Shown one piece after another: positions 35,185 to 45,102 of a DNA stretch of 64,000 nucleotides (the first letter of the stretch is position 1; the number at the start of each line of letters is the position of its first letter). This stretch comes from Paenibacillus woosongensis. Lineage in GTDB: Bacteria > Bacillota > Bacilli > Paenibacillales > Paenibacillaceae. The stretch lies in the NCBI RefSeq assembly GCF_009725165.1, contig NZ_WNZW01000002.1, positions 1-64,000 of the forward strand, read 5' to 3'. A model generated the notes under the pieces. The model made no database searches. It had not been told where the DNA came from and saw only the letters and a program-made list of their open reading frames with translations. The position numbers and the translations under genes are program-made.

Positions 35185-36393
35185 TTATGCATTCTTTTTA
35201 TTAACAATATGATGGGTATCCCGGGCAATGACCAATTCCTCGTTCGTAGGAACAACAAGAACCTCTACTTTGGAATTTGGCGTGGAAATGCGCCGCGGAT
35301 CGCCGGAACGGATTTTGTTCAGCTCTGGATCAAGCTCTACGCCAAGATAAGTCAGGTTTTCGCAGACCTTCTCGCGCACGATCGCCGAGTTCTCGCCTAC
35401 ACCCGCCGTAAATACGATGACATCCACACCGTTCATTGCCGCTGCATAAGAACCAATATATTTGCGAAGACGGTACTCATACATTTCAAAAGCAAGCGTC
35501 TCGTTGGGTTCGCCGGCTTCCAGCCCATCGGTAATATCACGCATATCACTGCTGCTGCCGGAAATTGCCAGCAAGCCGCTGTGTTTGTTAAGCATGGAGT
35601 TGACTTCACTGATCGAGAGCTCTTCTTTGTTCATGACAAACGTGACGACTGCCGGGTCCAAGTCACCGCTGCGAGTACCCATCATGAGGCCTTCCAGCGG
35701 GGTAAGACCCATCGAGGTGTCAACGGACACGCCGCCTTGAACAGCGGTCAAGCTGGCACCGTTACCGATATGGCAGGTAATGATCTTAAGGTCTTCGATC
35801 GGACGCTCCAGGTAAGCTGCAGCCGCTTTGCTTACATAGTCGTGCGACGTGCCATGAGCCCCATAGCGGCGTACGCGGTGTTTCTTATATAATACTTTCG
35901 GGATCGGATATAAGTACACCTTCTCCTCCATCGTTTGGTGGAAAGCCGTATCGAAAGCCACCACCTGAGGAACGCCTGGCATATTTTTCTCTGCCGCGTT
36001 TATCCCCATAATTGCCGGCGGATTGTGCAGCGGAGCCAGGTCGAACAAACGGCGAATTTCGGATTTTACTTCTGGAGTAACAAGCGCCGAGCCTTTAAAG
36101 AATTCCCCGCCGTGAACGACGCGATGCCCGACGGCCTGAATTTCCTCGACGGAATTCAGGACGCCGTGCTCTTTATCGGTCAGCTTCTCCAGAACTTTAC
36201 GAATTGCAGTCGTATGTTCCAGAATTTCGCTAACCTCCGTAACTTCCTCTTTGCCTGTCGGCTTATGGGTCAGAATGGAGGAATCCATGCCAATCCGCTC
36301 AACGAGACCTTTCGCCAATACGGATTCATCATTCATGTCATACAATTGATATTTCAGGGAAGAGCTTCCCGCGTTGATTACGAGAACTTTCAT
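35185..36393 (-). CDS. ackA: Acetate kinase
   Basis: Makes ATP and acetate from acetyl phosphate in overflow metabolism. The 402-residue length is standard. Motifs: VINAGSSSLKYQLYD, HRVVHGGE, VAFDTAFHQTM (catalytic Asp), HIGNGASLTAV, and FTAGVGENS. The start overlaps the stop of the upstream dehydrogenase (ATGA), so the two are translationally coupled. No pta gene is in the window. Confidence 0.97.
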   Translation of the reverse strand: MKVLVINAGSSSLKYQLYDMNDESVLAKGLVERIGMDSSILTHKPTGKEEVTEVSEILEHTTAIRKVLEKLTDKEHGVLNSVEEIQAVGHRVVHGGEFFKGSALVTPEVKSEIRRLFDLAPLHNPPAIMGINAAEKNMPGVPQVVAFDTAFHQTMEEKVYLYPIPKVLYKKHRVRRYGAHGTSHDYVSKAAAAYLERPIEDLKIITCHIGNGASLTAVQGGVSVDTSMGLTPLEGLMMGTRSGDLDPAVVTFVMNKEELSISEVNSMLNKHSGLLAISGSSSDMRDITDGLEAGEPNETLAFEMYEYRLRKYIGSYAAAMNGVDVIVFTAGVGENSAIVREKVCENLTYLGVELDPELNKIRSGDPRRISTPNSKVEVLVVPTNEELVIARDTHHIVNKKNA

Positions 36394-37262
36394 AGCCGGT
36401 CACCATCCTTGTCGTATTTGAAAAATCCTTCACCTGTCTTCACACCCAAATTACCGGCGCGGACCATCTTTTTCAATACGAAGGAAGGGCGGTATTTCAA
36501 ATCGCCGAATTCGCGGAACATGCGCTCAAGCGCCGCCAAGACGGAATCCAAGCCGAAACGGTCAGCCATTTCAAGCGGACCGTACTGGAACTGATAACCG
36601 ACGCGCATGGCATTGTCAATGTCCTCTGCCGTAGCAACGCCTTCGCCCAGCACGTGCAACGCCTCATTAATCATGACGCAAATGATGCGGGAAGTGACGA
36701 ATCCTGGTGATTCATATACCATGATGCCGCGTTTATCGACAACTTCCTCCACAAAATGCTTCGTTTCTTCAAATGTTGCATCCGAGGTTTTCAGTCCGCG
36801 GATAATTTCCACGAGGTTGATCTTGGAAACAGGATAAATAAAGTGCATGCCGATCACGCGCTCGGGATACATGGTCGAGCCGGCGATCTCCGTCAAGCTG
36901 AGCGTGGACGTGTTGCTGGCCAGAATAATATTGCTCGGGCATACGTGATCGAGCTGCTTGAACACTTCTTTTTTGGCATCCAAATCCTCCGAAATGGTCT
37001 CGATAACCATATCACAGGTACCGAGTTCGGCAAGATGGGTTACTTTATGGACTTTGGATAAAATCAGCTTCTTCTCGGCCTTCGTAATGGCCCATTTCTC
37101 CAGCTGCTTATCCAAGCTTGTCTCTATCATATTATAAGCGTGGTCCAATTTCTCAGGCGTTTCCTCCACTAGCAGCACATCGAGTCCTTTGGCTGCCAGC
37201 ATTTCGCTGATCCCCTGACCCATCGTGCCGCCGCCGATGACACCTATTCTTTTGAAGTTCAT
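36390..37262 (-). CDS. 3-hydroxyacyl-CoA (3-hydroxybutyryl-CoA) dehydrogenase
   Basis: An NAD-dependent short-chain 3-hydroxyacyl-CoA dehydrogenase (290 residues). The Rossmann motif is GVIGGGTMGQGI; the catalytic His lies in VIGMHFIYPVSKINLVEII, followed by the Glu and the Asn of NEAL; the C-terminal domain has GYQFQYGPLEMADRFGLD. ATG at 37262 (MNFKRIGVIGG) is preferred to the upstream frame. Coupled to ackA, it could feed butyrate- or hydroxybutyrate-type metabolism; the exact substrate is inferred from family only. Confidence 0.9.
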   Translation of the reverse strand: MNFKRIGVIGGGTMGQGISEMLAAKGLDVLLVEETPEKLDHAYNMIETSLDKQLEKWAITKAEKKLILSKVHKVTHLAELGTCDMVIETISEDLDAKKEVFKQLDHVCPSNIILASNTSTLSLTEIAGSTMYPERVIGMHFIYPVSKINLVEIIRGLKTSDATFEETKHFVEEVVDKRGIMVYESPGFVTSRIICVMINEALHVLGEGVATAEDIDNAMRVGYQFQYGPLEMADRFGLDSVLAALERMFREFGDLKYRPSFVLKKMVRAGNLGVKTGEGFFKYDKDGDRL

Positions 37263-37374
37263 GGTTCTCTCGCTCCATCCTTTCATCATCTACACATAAT
37301 ATTGTACCCTTCATGTCGAATAATACAATTTTTTATACCCAACATATAATAATATCTTAGCACGGACAAAAAGT

Positions 37375-37407
37375 AAAAAAAATAACCGGCATACGATTTA
37401 TGCCGGT
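37375..37407 (-). terminator. Terminator overlapping the end of the FtsH-like gene
   Basis: ACCGGCATA (37385-37393) and TATGCCGGT (37399-37407) form a perfect 9-bp stem, then TTATTTTTTTT on the minus strand. The 5' arm contains the stop codon of the protease gene. Confidence 0.88.
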
Positions 37408-38900
37408 AAAAGTGCACTGTCACCAAATTGACATCTAAATTGCTCCCCAGAGAGGCGTTCCTCTCGCAACAGGATCTCCAGTGACTTGTCGAATGCCGCC
37501 GAATGATCAAGCAGCAGCTGCTTTGAACGAGCCGCCAGATTATCCAAAATCGCGGCGTTCTCCTTCATGAGCACTTCCTTGGTCATCATCTCCATATTGA
37601 CGATGCCAAGCGATGTTAACCCTGAAGTCATCATCGTATGCACGATGTTGATCGCCTGCTCAAAATCGTTGCTGGAACCGGTGCTGCGCTCCCCGTAATA
37701 AATTTCTTCGGCAGCCGCTCCGGCCAAAGCGATAATGATCTGTCCTTCCAAATAAGCTTTTGTGTATAAATATTTGTCTTCCTGCGGATTGTGCCGGACA
37801 TAACCAAGCGCTCTGCCGCGCGGACTCAGCGCAACCTGATTCACGCTTCCCGGTGCAACTACCTCGGCGGCGATCGCATGACCCAGCTCATGAATCGCAA
37901 CGCGCCGTTTCTCTTCTTCTGTAGACACCCGGTCAGTCCGTTCACCGAGCATAACCTTGTCAATGGCCATCGACAAATGGCGCTGCTCGATTTCCTTCTT
38001 GCTCTCTCTCATTGCATAAATTGCCGCCTCATTCATGACGCTTTCGAGCTGCGCCCCGGAGAATCCGAAGGATTCCTCGGCGACCTTCTCCAGACTCACG
38101 CTGTCATGCAGCGGCTTATTGTTGGCGTGAAGCTCCAAAATATGCATACGGCCCTTCTTATCCGGCAAATCGACCTGGATATGGCGGTCGAACCGCCCCG
38201 GGCGCAGCAGGGCGCTGTCCAGCATTTCCTTGCGGTTCGTCGCCGCCATAATTAAAATACGCGGTGTTTCCGTAGAATAAATACCGTCCATTTCCGTCAA
38301 CAGCTGATTCAGTGTTTGATCGTATTCGCGCTGCTGGCCGCCTTCTCTTTTACCACCGATCACATCGATTTCGTCGATAAAGATAATCGCATTGTCCTTG
38401 TTATCTTTAGCGGCACGTGTCCGCGCTTCCTTGAACAGTTCGCGGATCCGTCCTGCCCCGACCCCGACATACATCTCTACGAATTCGCTGCCGGAGGCGG
38501 CGACGAAGACGGAATTCGTATAGTGGGCTGCGGCTTTGGCCATCAAAGTCTTACCCGTTCCCGGAGGGCCTGTCAGCAAAATCCCTTTAATTGGCCGAAT
38601 GCCGAACTGCTTGATTTCCTCATGGCGCACCATGAAATCAAGCGCTTCCTGCAGCTCCTGCTTAGCGCTTTCCTGGCCGCCGATTTCTTCGAAAGTCAGC
38701 TTCGCCGGTCCCGCCTTTTTTCGCTTCCGCTCCTGAGCTGCGCCAATCGCAATGCCTCCGCGCATTTTAAGCACAGTGAATACCGCGCCCACCATCAGGA
38801 GTGCGAAGATCAGCGGAACTACGTTAAGTCCCATATAAGCCATAAAAATCAATAAAACAGGAACAAATCCGGCAATGGCTTCCCACATCCATTTACGCAT
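37398..38900 (-). CDS. Short FtsH-like AAA+ membrane metalloprotease
   Basis: An ATP-dependent zinc protease of 500 residues. Two membrane helices (about 8-24 and 28-46) are separated by only a few residues, so the outer domain of standard FtsH (about 640 residues) is missing. The AAA core has Walker A TGPPGTGKT, Walker B IIFIDEIDVIGGKR and the SRH region NRKEMLDSALLRPGRFDRH; the protease has HELGH and a downstream zinc Asp/Glu in SSNDFEQAINI. Its start overlaps the preceding membrane-protein gene by 8 nt. It is a paralogue, probably not the main FtsH. Confidence 0.9.
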   Translation of the reverse strand: MRKWMWEAIAGFVPVLLIFMAYMGLNVVPLIFALLMVGAVFTVLKMRGGIAIGAAQERKRKKAGPAKLTFEEIGGQESAKQELQEALDFMVRHEEIKQFGIRPIKGILLTGPPGTGKTLMAKAAAHYTNSVFVAASGSEFVEMYVGVGAGRIRELFKEARTRAAKDNKDNAIIFIDEIDVIGGKREGGQQREYDQTLNQLLTEMDGIYSTETPRILIMAATNRKEMLDSALLRPGRFDRHIQVDLPDKKGRMHILELHANNKPLHDSVSLEKVAEESFGFSGAQLESVMNEAAIYAMRESKKEIEQRHLSMAIDKVMLGERTDRVSTEEEKRRVAIHELGHAIAAEVVAPGSVNQVALSPRGRALGYVRHNPQEDKYLYTKAYLEGQIIIALAGAAAEEIYYGERSTGSSNDFEQAINIVHTMMTSGLTSLGIVNMEMMTKEVLMKENAAILDNLAARSKQLLLDHSAAFDKSLEILLREERLSGEQFRCQFGDSALLPA

Positions 38901-39426
38901 TTGGCCACACCCCCATTTTTTGCGGAATGCGTGGCAAAATAACATACTTGCTTGCAGTTCCATAGGTCAACGTCACATAGACGTTCTCATCATCCATATC
39001 CGCGGTCGCCTGCAGCGCTTCGTGCTGCTGCACCAGTTGATCCAACGTATGCTGGATTTCGGTGTATTGTTTGTTTTCCATCGCCTGAGCTACGGAAAAC
39101 AGCGTTTCACTCCATATTTTATCTAAATCCGGTGTTGAATGGTCCGTCACTTCCAGCTTCAGGTTGCGATTGCCGAGCAGCTTCTTGCCGTCTTTCTCAA
39201 TGTGTCGGACAAGTCCACCCATATCCGTACCCGCTGCAAGATCAAGTTTCAACCCTACCTCTTTAGGGGTAATATTAAATTGAACGCGATTTACGCCCTC
39301 GTATTGCTTAACCAGCTTTTGGAACGGGGCTTCAATCGCCCATTGGCGATAGCCAAACCAACCGCCAAACAGCAGTATGGCAGAGACAGCAGCGATAGCG
39401 ACAGTTTGTCCGATACGTAATTTCAT
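38893..39426 (-). CDS. Membrane-anchored protein of unknown function, paired with the FtsH-like protease
   Basis: A 177-residue protein with one N-terminal membrane helix (about 7-27) and a mixed alpha/beta domain presumably outside the membrane. No cysteines, lipobox or known motif were recognised. AGGAGG precedes the ATG. The gene ends 8 nt inside the start of the FtsH-like gene, so they are translated together. Since that protease lacks an outer domain, this protein may supply one or act as an adaptor; this is inference. Confidence 0.7.
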   Translation of the reverse strand: MKLRIGQTVAIAAVSAILLFGGWFGYRQWAIEAPFQKLVKQYEGVNRVQFNITPKEVGLKLDLAAGTDMGGLVRHIEKDGKKLLGNRNLKLEVTDHSTPDLDKIWSETLFSVAQAMENKQYTEIQHTLDQLVQQHEALQATADMDDENVYVTLTYGTASKYVILPRIPQKMGVWPNA

Positions 39427-39582
39427 TCGCGGCTTCCTCCTATCCTATATTGTATATATAAATTATTGCATTAAATGATATACTTCGATCTATCACAAAC
39501 TACAAATAAGAGTATAACATATAGTTCGCGCAATATCGAAACCAAAGTATGAATATATTTAAAATTTTTAGGGAATTGCAAA

Positions 39583-39609
39583 GAACCTCGCTCCACCCGA
39601 GCGAGGTTC
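39583..39609 (-). terminator. Hairpin after tseB
   Basis: GAACCTCGCT and AGCGAGGTTC pair perfectly with a 7-nt loop; TTCTTTGC follows on the minus strand and CTCCCTTTTT on the plus strand. Probably a terminator for the rex-mtaD-tseB unit. Confidence 0.75.
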
Positions 39610-39641
39610 TCCCTTTTTACTTTATGGATATCGCAGCTTAA

Positions 39642-40127
39642 TCAACGATTCGGCAGCGTAAATTTATCAGGCAGAATCGAGCCGTCACTAAACTTGAAAA
39701 ACTGATAGTAGTGATGCTCCTTCTCCTTGTAAAAGAGCTGCCAGACATATTCGCCCTCATAGATCCCCGGCATGAGCCTGACGATTCTGATTCCCGGCAG
39801 CTGGCTTTTGATGATATCCCGGATCTGCTGCTCGCTTGTTCCGCTGCTAAGAAGCTCTTCATGCGCTTCCCCGCCTTCCGGCAGCCAGACCATCAGTTCC
39901 TCACCGTTCTCGTTTTGTCCTTGAACTACCCAGCATACCTCGTCCCACACTGATTTCCACGTCTTGTCGACCGATACGATGCCCGTTTGCTGTTTAGCCG
40001 TCTGAATCGCCGCTGATTCCTCATTCCAAGTATCCTGCATGATGTATACATAAAAACGATGAAGGCCAAAGAGCACAAGCAGCAGAATGAGGATAGAAAG
40101 CAGGATCCATTTGGTTCTCTTCTTCAA
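39642..40127 (-). CDS. tseB: Cell wall elongation regulator TseB-like (YpmB)
   Basis: A bitopic membrane protein (161 residues) with one N-terminal helix (about 8-28) and an extracellular YpmB-like domain. B. subtilis TseB (YpmB) is tied to penicillin-binding protein 2A and wall elongation. The position after dinG and ahead of asnS matches B. subtilis, where ypmB lies between dinG/ypmA and aspB-asnS. The start is TTG at 40127 after AAAGGAAGAGAAGG. The identification relies on topology, length and synteny more than on a sharp motif. Confidence 0.75.
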   Translation of the reverse strand: MKKRTKWILLSILILLLVLFGLHRFYVYIMQDTWNEESAAIQTAKQQTGIVSVDKTWKSVWDEVCWVVQGQNENGEELMVWLPEGGEAHEELLSSGTSEQQIRDIIKSQLPGIRIVRLMPGIYEGEYVWQLFYKEKEHHYYQFFKFSDGSILPDKFTLPNR

Positions 40128-40158
40128 CCTTCTCTTCCTTTCCTAAACAAGCTTGAGG

Positions 40159-41457
40159 CTATCTGGATAACAGACCTTCAAAAGCCGCCTGTGCTTCATG
40201 GCGAATCCGCTCTTCATCCAGAGTGAGGCAAGCGCCGTGCTTAACGATTTGCTTCCCGTCGACCCATACATGCTCTACATCTTTCGGTCCGGCGGAATAT
40301 ACGACATGAGAAACGTAATCGGTTCTCGGTACAAAATGCGCCTGCTCGGTGTTGAGCGCGATGAAATCCGCTTTCATTCCTGCGGCAAGTTTGCCCGTAT
40401 TGTTAAGGAACACGGATTGGGCCCCGTATTCTGTCCCCATCCGCAGTGCCTCCAGCGCCGGGACTGCCGTCGGATCTCCTGATACCCCCTTGTGAATCAA
40501 AGCGGCGAGACGAATCTCTTCAAACATGTCTAAATTGTTGTTGCTCGCTGCACCGTCGGTACCAAGCGAAACGGTAACCCCCGCTTTCAGCAGTTCAGGA
40601 ACCCGCGCAACGCCGCTAGCCAGCTTCAGATTGCTTCCTGGATTGTGTGAAATCGCAACTTTATGGGCAGCGAGCACTTCAATCTCTTCATCTGTCAAAT
40701 GAACGCCATGCGCAAGCAGGGTCGGACGCGAGAACATGCCCAGCTTTAGCAAATGCTCCACCGGTCTTGCTCCGTAATCGGCGACGTTTTGCTCCACCTC
40801 GGCCTGCGTCTCCGACATATGTGTATGCATCGGCAAGTCAAGATCATGTGCTGCCTGCACGAACTGCTCAATGTAATCCGGCGGGCAGGTATAAGGCGCG
40901 TGTGGCGAAATCATCGCCGTAATCCGGCCGTCCGCCTTGCCGTGCCAATTGCGGGCAAAAGCAACCGCTTCATCCAGCTTCTGCTTCTGTACGTCAGGCG
41001 GGCACAGCCCGATCGCCCCGCGCATCAGTACCCCGCGGATGCCGGATTCTTCCGTCACCTGTGCGACCTTGTCCATATGATCATACATATCGAGGAAGGT
41101 TGTCGTCCCCCCCTTAATCATCTCCAGTACGGACAGCGCAGTTCCCCAGTACACATCATTCCCTGTGAACTTCGCTTCCATCGGCCACATTTTCTCCTGC
41201 AGCCATTTTTGCAGCACCATATCGTCCCCGTAACCGCGCAGCAGCGACATAGCTGCATGACCGTGCGTATTGATCAGACCAGGCAAAAACAACAGGCCTT
41301 TTCCGTCCATAACTTCCGCATTCTCGCAGCCTTCCGGACGCTCGGAGCCAATATAGGTAATAAGGTCGTCCTCAACGAGCATATAACCGTTAACGACAGG
41401 TTCTTGTTCTTCCAGAACGGCAAACGTACCGTTTGTGATTAGCAGTTTACGACTCAT
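40159..41457 (-). CDS. mtaD: 5-methylthioadenosine/S-adenosylhomocysteine deaminase
   Basis: A zinc amidohydrolase (432 residues) of the MtaD group, which deaminates methylthioadenosine, S-adenosylhomocysteine and related adenosines. Metal ligands are visible: LPGLINTHGHAAMSLLRG, MHTHMSETQAE, LLAHGVHL and the Asp in SLGTDGAASNNNLDM. ATG at 41457 overlaps the last 11 nt of rex. It offers a second route for methylthioadenosine besides the salvage genes at 14.8-23.2 kb. Confidence 0.9.
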   Translation of the reverse strand: MSRKLLITNGTFAVLEEQEPVVNGYMLVEDDLITYIGSERPEGCENAEVMDGKGLLFLPGLINTHGHAAMSLLRGYGDDMVLQKWLQEKMWPMEAKFTGNDVYWGTALSVLEMIKGGTTTFLDMYDHMDKVAQVTEESGIRGVLMRGAIGLCPPDVQKQKLDEAVAFARNWHGKADGRITAMISPHAPYTCPPDYIEQFVQAAHDLDLPMHTHMSETQAEVEQNVADYGARPVEHLLKLGMFSRPTLLAHGVHLTDEEIEVLAAHKVAISHNPGSNLKLASGVARVPELLKAGVTVSLGTDGAASNNNLDMFEEIRLAALIHKGVSGDPTAVPALEALRMGTEYGAQSVFLNNTGKLAAGMKADFIALNTEQAHFVPRTDYVSHVVYSAGPKDVEHVWVDGKQIVKHGACLTLDEERIRHEAQAAFEGLLSR

Positions 41458-42097
41458 TCGAAGTAAGTTCCTTTCCGTCATTCAAATAGTAGGCAAGACT
41501 AAGCAGGTCCGTCGTGAAATCAGCCGCATGTATTCTTACCTCCGATGGCACCTTCAAAATAGTTGGCGCGAAGTTAAGAATCGCTCCGATCCCGGCGGCA
41601 ACAAGCTGATCCGCCACGCGCTGGGCCTCGAAATCAGGAACCGTAATGATACCGATCCGTATGTTCATCGCTTGTACCGTCTCCACGAGCTCCTCGATCG
41701 GTTGAACGGTAATATTGTTGATCTTGGTGCCAATTTTGGACGGTGAGGCATCGAATACCGCCACGATTTTCATATTGTCCTTCAGGTAGGCATTATAGTT
41801 AGACAGCGCTTGGCCTAGATTACCAGCTCCGACAAGAGCTACATTGATCTGCTGATCCAGATTCAGGATCTGCCGGATTTTTTCAATGAGATAGGACACG
41901 TCGTAGCCGATGCCTTTACGGCCAAAATCCCCAAAATAAGCGAGATCCTTACGGATTTGCGCGGGATTAAGATCAAGCTTCTGACCCAATTCCTGAGAGG
42001 ATACCGTAGGCACTTCACGAAGGCTCAGCTCATTGAGGAAACGCAAATACACTGGCAATCTGCGTACAACCGCATCGGAAATTTTTTCTGATTTCAT
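41447..42097 (-). CDS. rex: Redox-sensing transcriptional repressor Rex
   Basis: Represses fermentation and respiratory genes at low NADH; NADH binding releases DNA. The N-terminal winged helix (about 1-75) reads SSQELGQKLDLNPAQIRKDLAYFG, and the Rossmann domain has VALVGAGNLGQALSNY. Length 216 is typical. GGGGAG precedes the ATG. It lies 39 nt after dinG and overlaps mtaD. No clear Rex operator was found in the window. Confidence 0.95.
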   Translation of the reverse strand: MKSEKISDAVVRRLPVYLRFLNELSLREVPTVSSQELGQKLDLNPAQIRKDLAYFGDFGRKGIGYDVSYLIEKIRQILNLDQQINVALVGAGNLGQALSNYNAYLKDNMKIVAVFDASPSKIGTKINNITVQPIEELVETVQAMNIRIGIITVPDFEAQRVADQLVAAGIGAILNFAPTILKVPSEVRIHAADFTTDLLSLAYYLNDGKELTSNES

Positions 42098-42136
42098 AGC
42101 TTTTCTCCCCTTATAATGGCGCGATATGAATTACGG

Positions 42137-45013
42137 TTATTGCTCCTTTGCCCCCTGGACTTCGTGAACATCCAGCCATTCGGAAATTCTCGGTACCATT
42201 TGCTCGGTCGGCATATGTTCCATTTTCGGCCCAGGCAGCGAATATAAGAAATATTTCCCGTAGTAAGATTCCAAGATGCGCGTATCGTACACCACCACTA
42301 TCCCGCGATCCTGAGAAGAGCGCACCAGGCGTCCAAACCCCTGTTTGAAGCGGATGACGGCCTGCGGCACGGACAGCTTCATGAATGGGTTCTTCTTCTC
42401 CTTCTGAAGCCTTTCGCTCTTCGCCTCGACGAGAGGATGGTTCGGCGGCTGGAATGGCAGGCGGACAATAGCTAGGCTGGTCAGCGCCTCCCCCGGTATG
42501 TCCACGCCTTCCCAGAAGCTGCTCGTGCCGAGCAGCACGGATGCTTCCTGGCCCTGGAATCTGCGGGTCAGCTTCGTGCGGCTGCCGCTATCCATTCCTT
42601 GGCCGATGACGGTAATTCCCTCGGAGGATAATTGCTCCTTCAGCGGGTCATAAACCTGGCGGAGCATCCGGTATGACGTGAATAACACCAGCATCCGGCC
42701 GCGCGTTGCTATTGCCGTCTCGGCTAACGACTGCACCAGCATCTTCACGAAATGTTCATCCCCCACGCTGCCTTTAACGCTCGGGAAATCACGCGGAATG
42801 ACGAGCAGCGCCTGGTTTCTGTAATTGAACGGCGAAGGCAGCATGGAGGTCAGCAGCCTTTCGCTGTCAGCGGCTTCCTGCAGTCCAAGCTGTTCGATCA
42901 TGTACTGGAATGACTTATCCACGGACAATGTAGCCGAGGTCATAACCACGCTCTTCTTTTTGTCGAAGAAATAGTTTTTGAGCTGCTGGCTCACATCGAT
43001 CGGGACCGCGTAAATTTGCAAGGAGCGGCTGCGGTAATTCCCGTTACCTTCGATCCAGTATACGGTGTCCTCGTCATCAAGCTTCATAAACGTACGGATC
43101 GCTTCCCGCTCTGTCGCCAAGTCCTTGAGCAGACCGCTGATATCCGTCAGCAAGCTGTCCGCCCCGTAATCCTCCTGCTCGTCCCGGATGTCGTTCAGCA
43201 CCCGTTCCCCTTTGCGGACGATATCGCCCAGCAGCACATAGATATGATTCTCTAGCGCGCTGAGCGTATCCCAATCCTTAGGTTTCTTGTGCGGCAGCAA
43301 GCGAAGAACAAATTGCCCCGGGTCGCCAGGAGCCGCATCGCTTCGTTCCGGCATTAGGGCGAACAGCATTTCGCTCAGCTTGTCCCAGCTTTCCTTCACA
43401 TCTAGCAGCGAAGGATAAATGCCATCGATTACACTGCACCAGTCCGCGGCTTTCTCGCCGGGCGTACTCTGCAGCAGCATTCTCAAACTAGGCAGCTGCC
43501 CTGTCTTACTGTCCTTGAAAAGGCGGGTTAATGTGTGTACGACCGTGAAGTATTTCATGTGAAGCCCCAAATGCTTGCCTGCCACATCTTCCAAATGATG
43601 TGCCTCGTCGATGACCAGCCGTTCGTACCCCGGCAGCAGCTGATGCCCTGCCTGGATATCCGTGAACAGCTTGGAATGGTTCGTGATCACGACATCAGCT
43701 ACGCCAGCCTCGTGTTTAGCCCGGTGGTAGTAACATTTGCGAAACCATGGGCAGGAACGCCCCAAGCAGGAATCAGAATCACTGGCCACCGTCTCCCAGA
43801 AATCGCCGCCGCGGCTGCTCAAATTTAGTTCCTCATCGTCGCCCGTTTCGGTCTGGGTCAGCCATACGATCATCTGGGCTGCTGTCATGACATCTTCTTT
43901 GGGAGAAACGAAATCTCTCCTACTTATTTTATGTTCAAATTTGCGCAGACACAAATAATGCTGTCTTCCCTTAAATACTGCCGCACGAAATGGAAATGGC
44001 ACAACGTCCGTTAACAAAGGGATGTCCCGCTCGCGAAGCTGCTCCTGCAAATTGATCGTGTGCGTACTGACCATGACGTTCTCGTCGTGCTTTACGCTGT
44101 GATAAATGGCTGGCAGCAAATACCCGAGTGATTTCCCCGTGCCAGTTCCGGCCTCGACAAGCAGGTGCTTGTCTTCGTCGAAGGCGCGCATTACTTCCGC
44201 AAGCATCATGTTCTGCGCCTCGCGCTCCTCATATCCTGGCAGCTTGGCGCGCAGATGTTCACTCACCTGCTCCTTGAACTCCGTAAAGCTGATGTTATCT
44301 AGCGGATTGTCCAGCATATTCTCCCTAGCGGGCATAATATCCATCCAATCCTCCACTTGCAAAGCGTACTGGCGGTAATACGTAAATCCGTCCATGTCCT
44401 GCTCGCCCTGCAGCTGTCTTTCCTGCAGCGCAGCATCAAAGAACCAGCCCAGATCGCTGTCTTCCCCTGCAAACAGGTCGGCGAGCCGCTGCACCGTGAG
44501 AAGCGGCAGGTCGTTTAATTCATCCAGGCATTTGAGGAATATATAAGCCGTGGCCAGCGCATCGCTGTCAGCTTGATGGGGCCGGTCATGCTCTATGCCG
44601 AACTCGGCAGATACCAGACCGAGCTGATAAGAACCAAGCGAAGGGTACAATATTTTCAAAAAATCCATCGTATCCAGAATGCGCCCGGTAAAAGGCAGGT
44701 AGCCTGTTTTGTCCAATGCGCTCTGAAGATAATTAAAATCAAAAGCCACGTTGTGGCCGACAAGCACGACATCGTTTAGAAGCGGAACCATTTCCATCAT
44801 GACTTCATCCAAGTCCGGCGCATCTTTGACGTCATCCTCGGTAATCCCCGTCAATCCTGTAATAAAAGGAGGAATCGGTATCGTCGGCTTGATGTACGAA
44901 TGATATACCTGGGAAACGGTCAAATTATCATCTATAATGGCAAGTCCAACTTGAATGATCTCATCGGAGGACTGATTGCCCGTTGTCTCAAAGTCAAGTA
45001 CAGCATATTTCAT
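42137..45013 (-). CDS. dinG: DinG-type helicase with N-terminal 3'-5' exonuclease domain
   Basis: A 958-residue fusion as in B. subtilis DinG: a DEDD exonuclease (about 1-170: LDFETTG, GHNVAFDFNYL, HQADSDALATAYIF) joined to an XPD-like superfamily 2 helicase (Walker A EAGTGTGKS, DEAH box VIDEAHHLED, motif VI QGFGRLVRSSQDRG). Four Cys in LGRSCPWFRKCYYHRAK and before it could hold an Fe-S cluster, but in the Firmicute proteins this needs care. The start at 45013 (MKYAVLDFETTG) is set by homology; the Shine-Dalgarno AAAGGGA is 13 nt away. Confidence 0.93.
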   Translation of the reverse strand: MKYAVLDFETTGNQSSDEIIQVGLAIIDDNLTVSQVYHSYIKPTIPIPPFITGLTGITEDDVKDAPDLDEVMMEMVPLLNDVVLVGHNVAFDFNYLQSALDKTGYLPFTGRILDTMDFLKILYPSLGSYQLGLVSAEFGIEHDRPHQADSDALATAYIFLKCLDELNDLPLLTVQRLADLFAGEDSDLGWFFDAALQERQLQGEQDMDGFTYYRQYALQVEDWMDIMPARENMLDNPLDNISFTEFKEQVSEHLRAKLPGYEEREAQNMMLAEVMRAFDEDKHLLVEAGTGTGKSLGYLLPAIYHSVKHDENVMVSTHTINLQEQLRERDIPLLTDVVPFPFRAAVFKGRQHYLCLRKFEHKISRRDFVSPKEDVMTAAQMIVWLTQTETGDDEELNLSSRGGDFWETVASDSDSCLGRSCPWFRKCYYHRAKHEAGVADVVITNHSKLFTDIQAGHQLLPGYERLVIDEAHHLEDVAGKHLGLHMKYFTVVHTLTRLFKDSKTGQLPSLRMLLQSTPGEKAADWCSVIDGIYPSLLDVKESWDKLSEMLFALMPERSDAAPGDPGQFVLRLLPHKKPKDWDTLSALENHIYVLLGDIVRKGERVLNDIRDEQEDYGADSLLTDISGLLKDLATEREAIRTFMKLDDEDTVYWIEGNGNYRSRSLQIYAVPIDVSQQLKNYFFDKKKSVVMTSATLSVDKSFQYMIEQLGLQEAADSERLLTSMLPSPFNYRNQALLVIPRDFPSVKGSVGDEHFVKMLVQSLAETAIATRGRMLVLFTSYRMLRQVYDPLKEQLSSEGITVIGQGMDSGSRTKLTRRFQGQEASVLLGTSSFWEGVDIPGEALTSLAIVRLPFQPPNHPLVEAKSERLQKEKKNPFMKLSVPQAVIRFKQGFGRLVRSSQDRGIVVVYDTRILESYYGKYFLYSLPGPKMEHMPTEQMVPRISEWLDVHEVQGAKEQ

Positions 45014-45102
45014 TTCTGTTCTATGGTCCCTTTCGTTCCAGTCTCTATTTCTCTTAACAGCATAACAGAAGATGGGCGTTTTGAAAATTGACACAGATGA
45101 AT

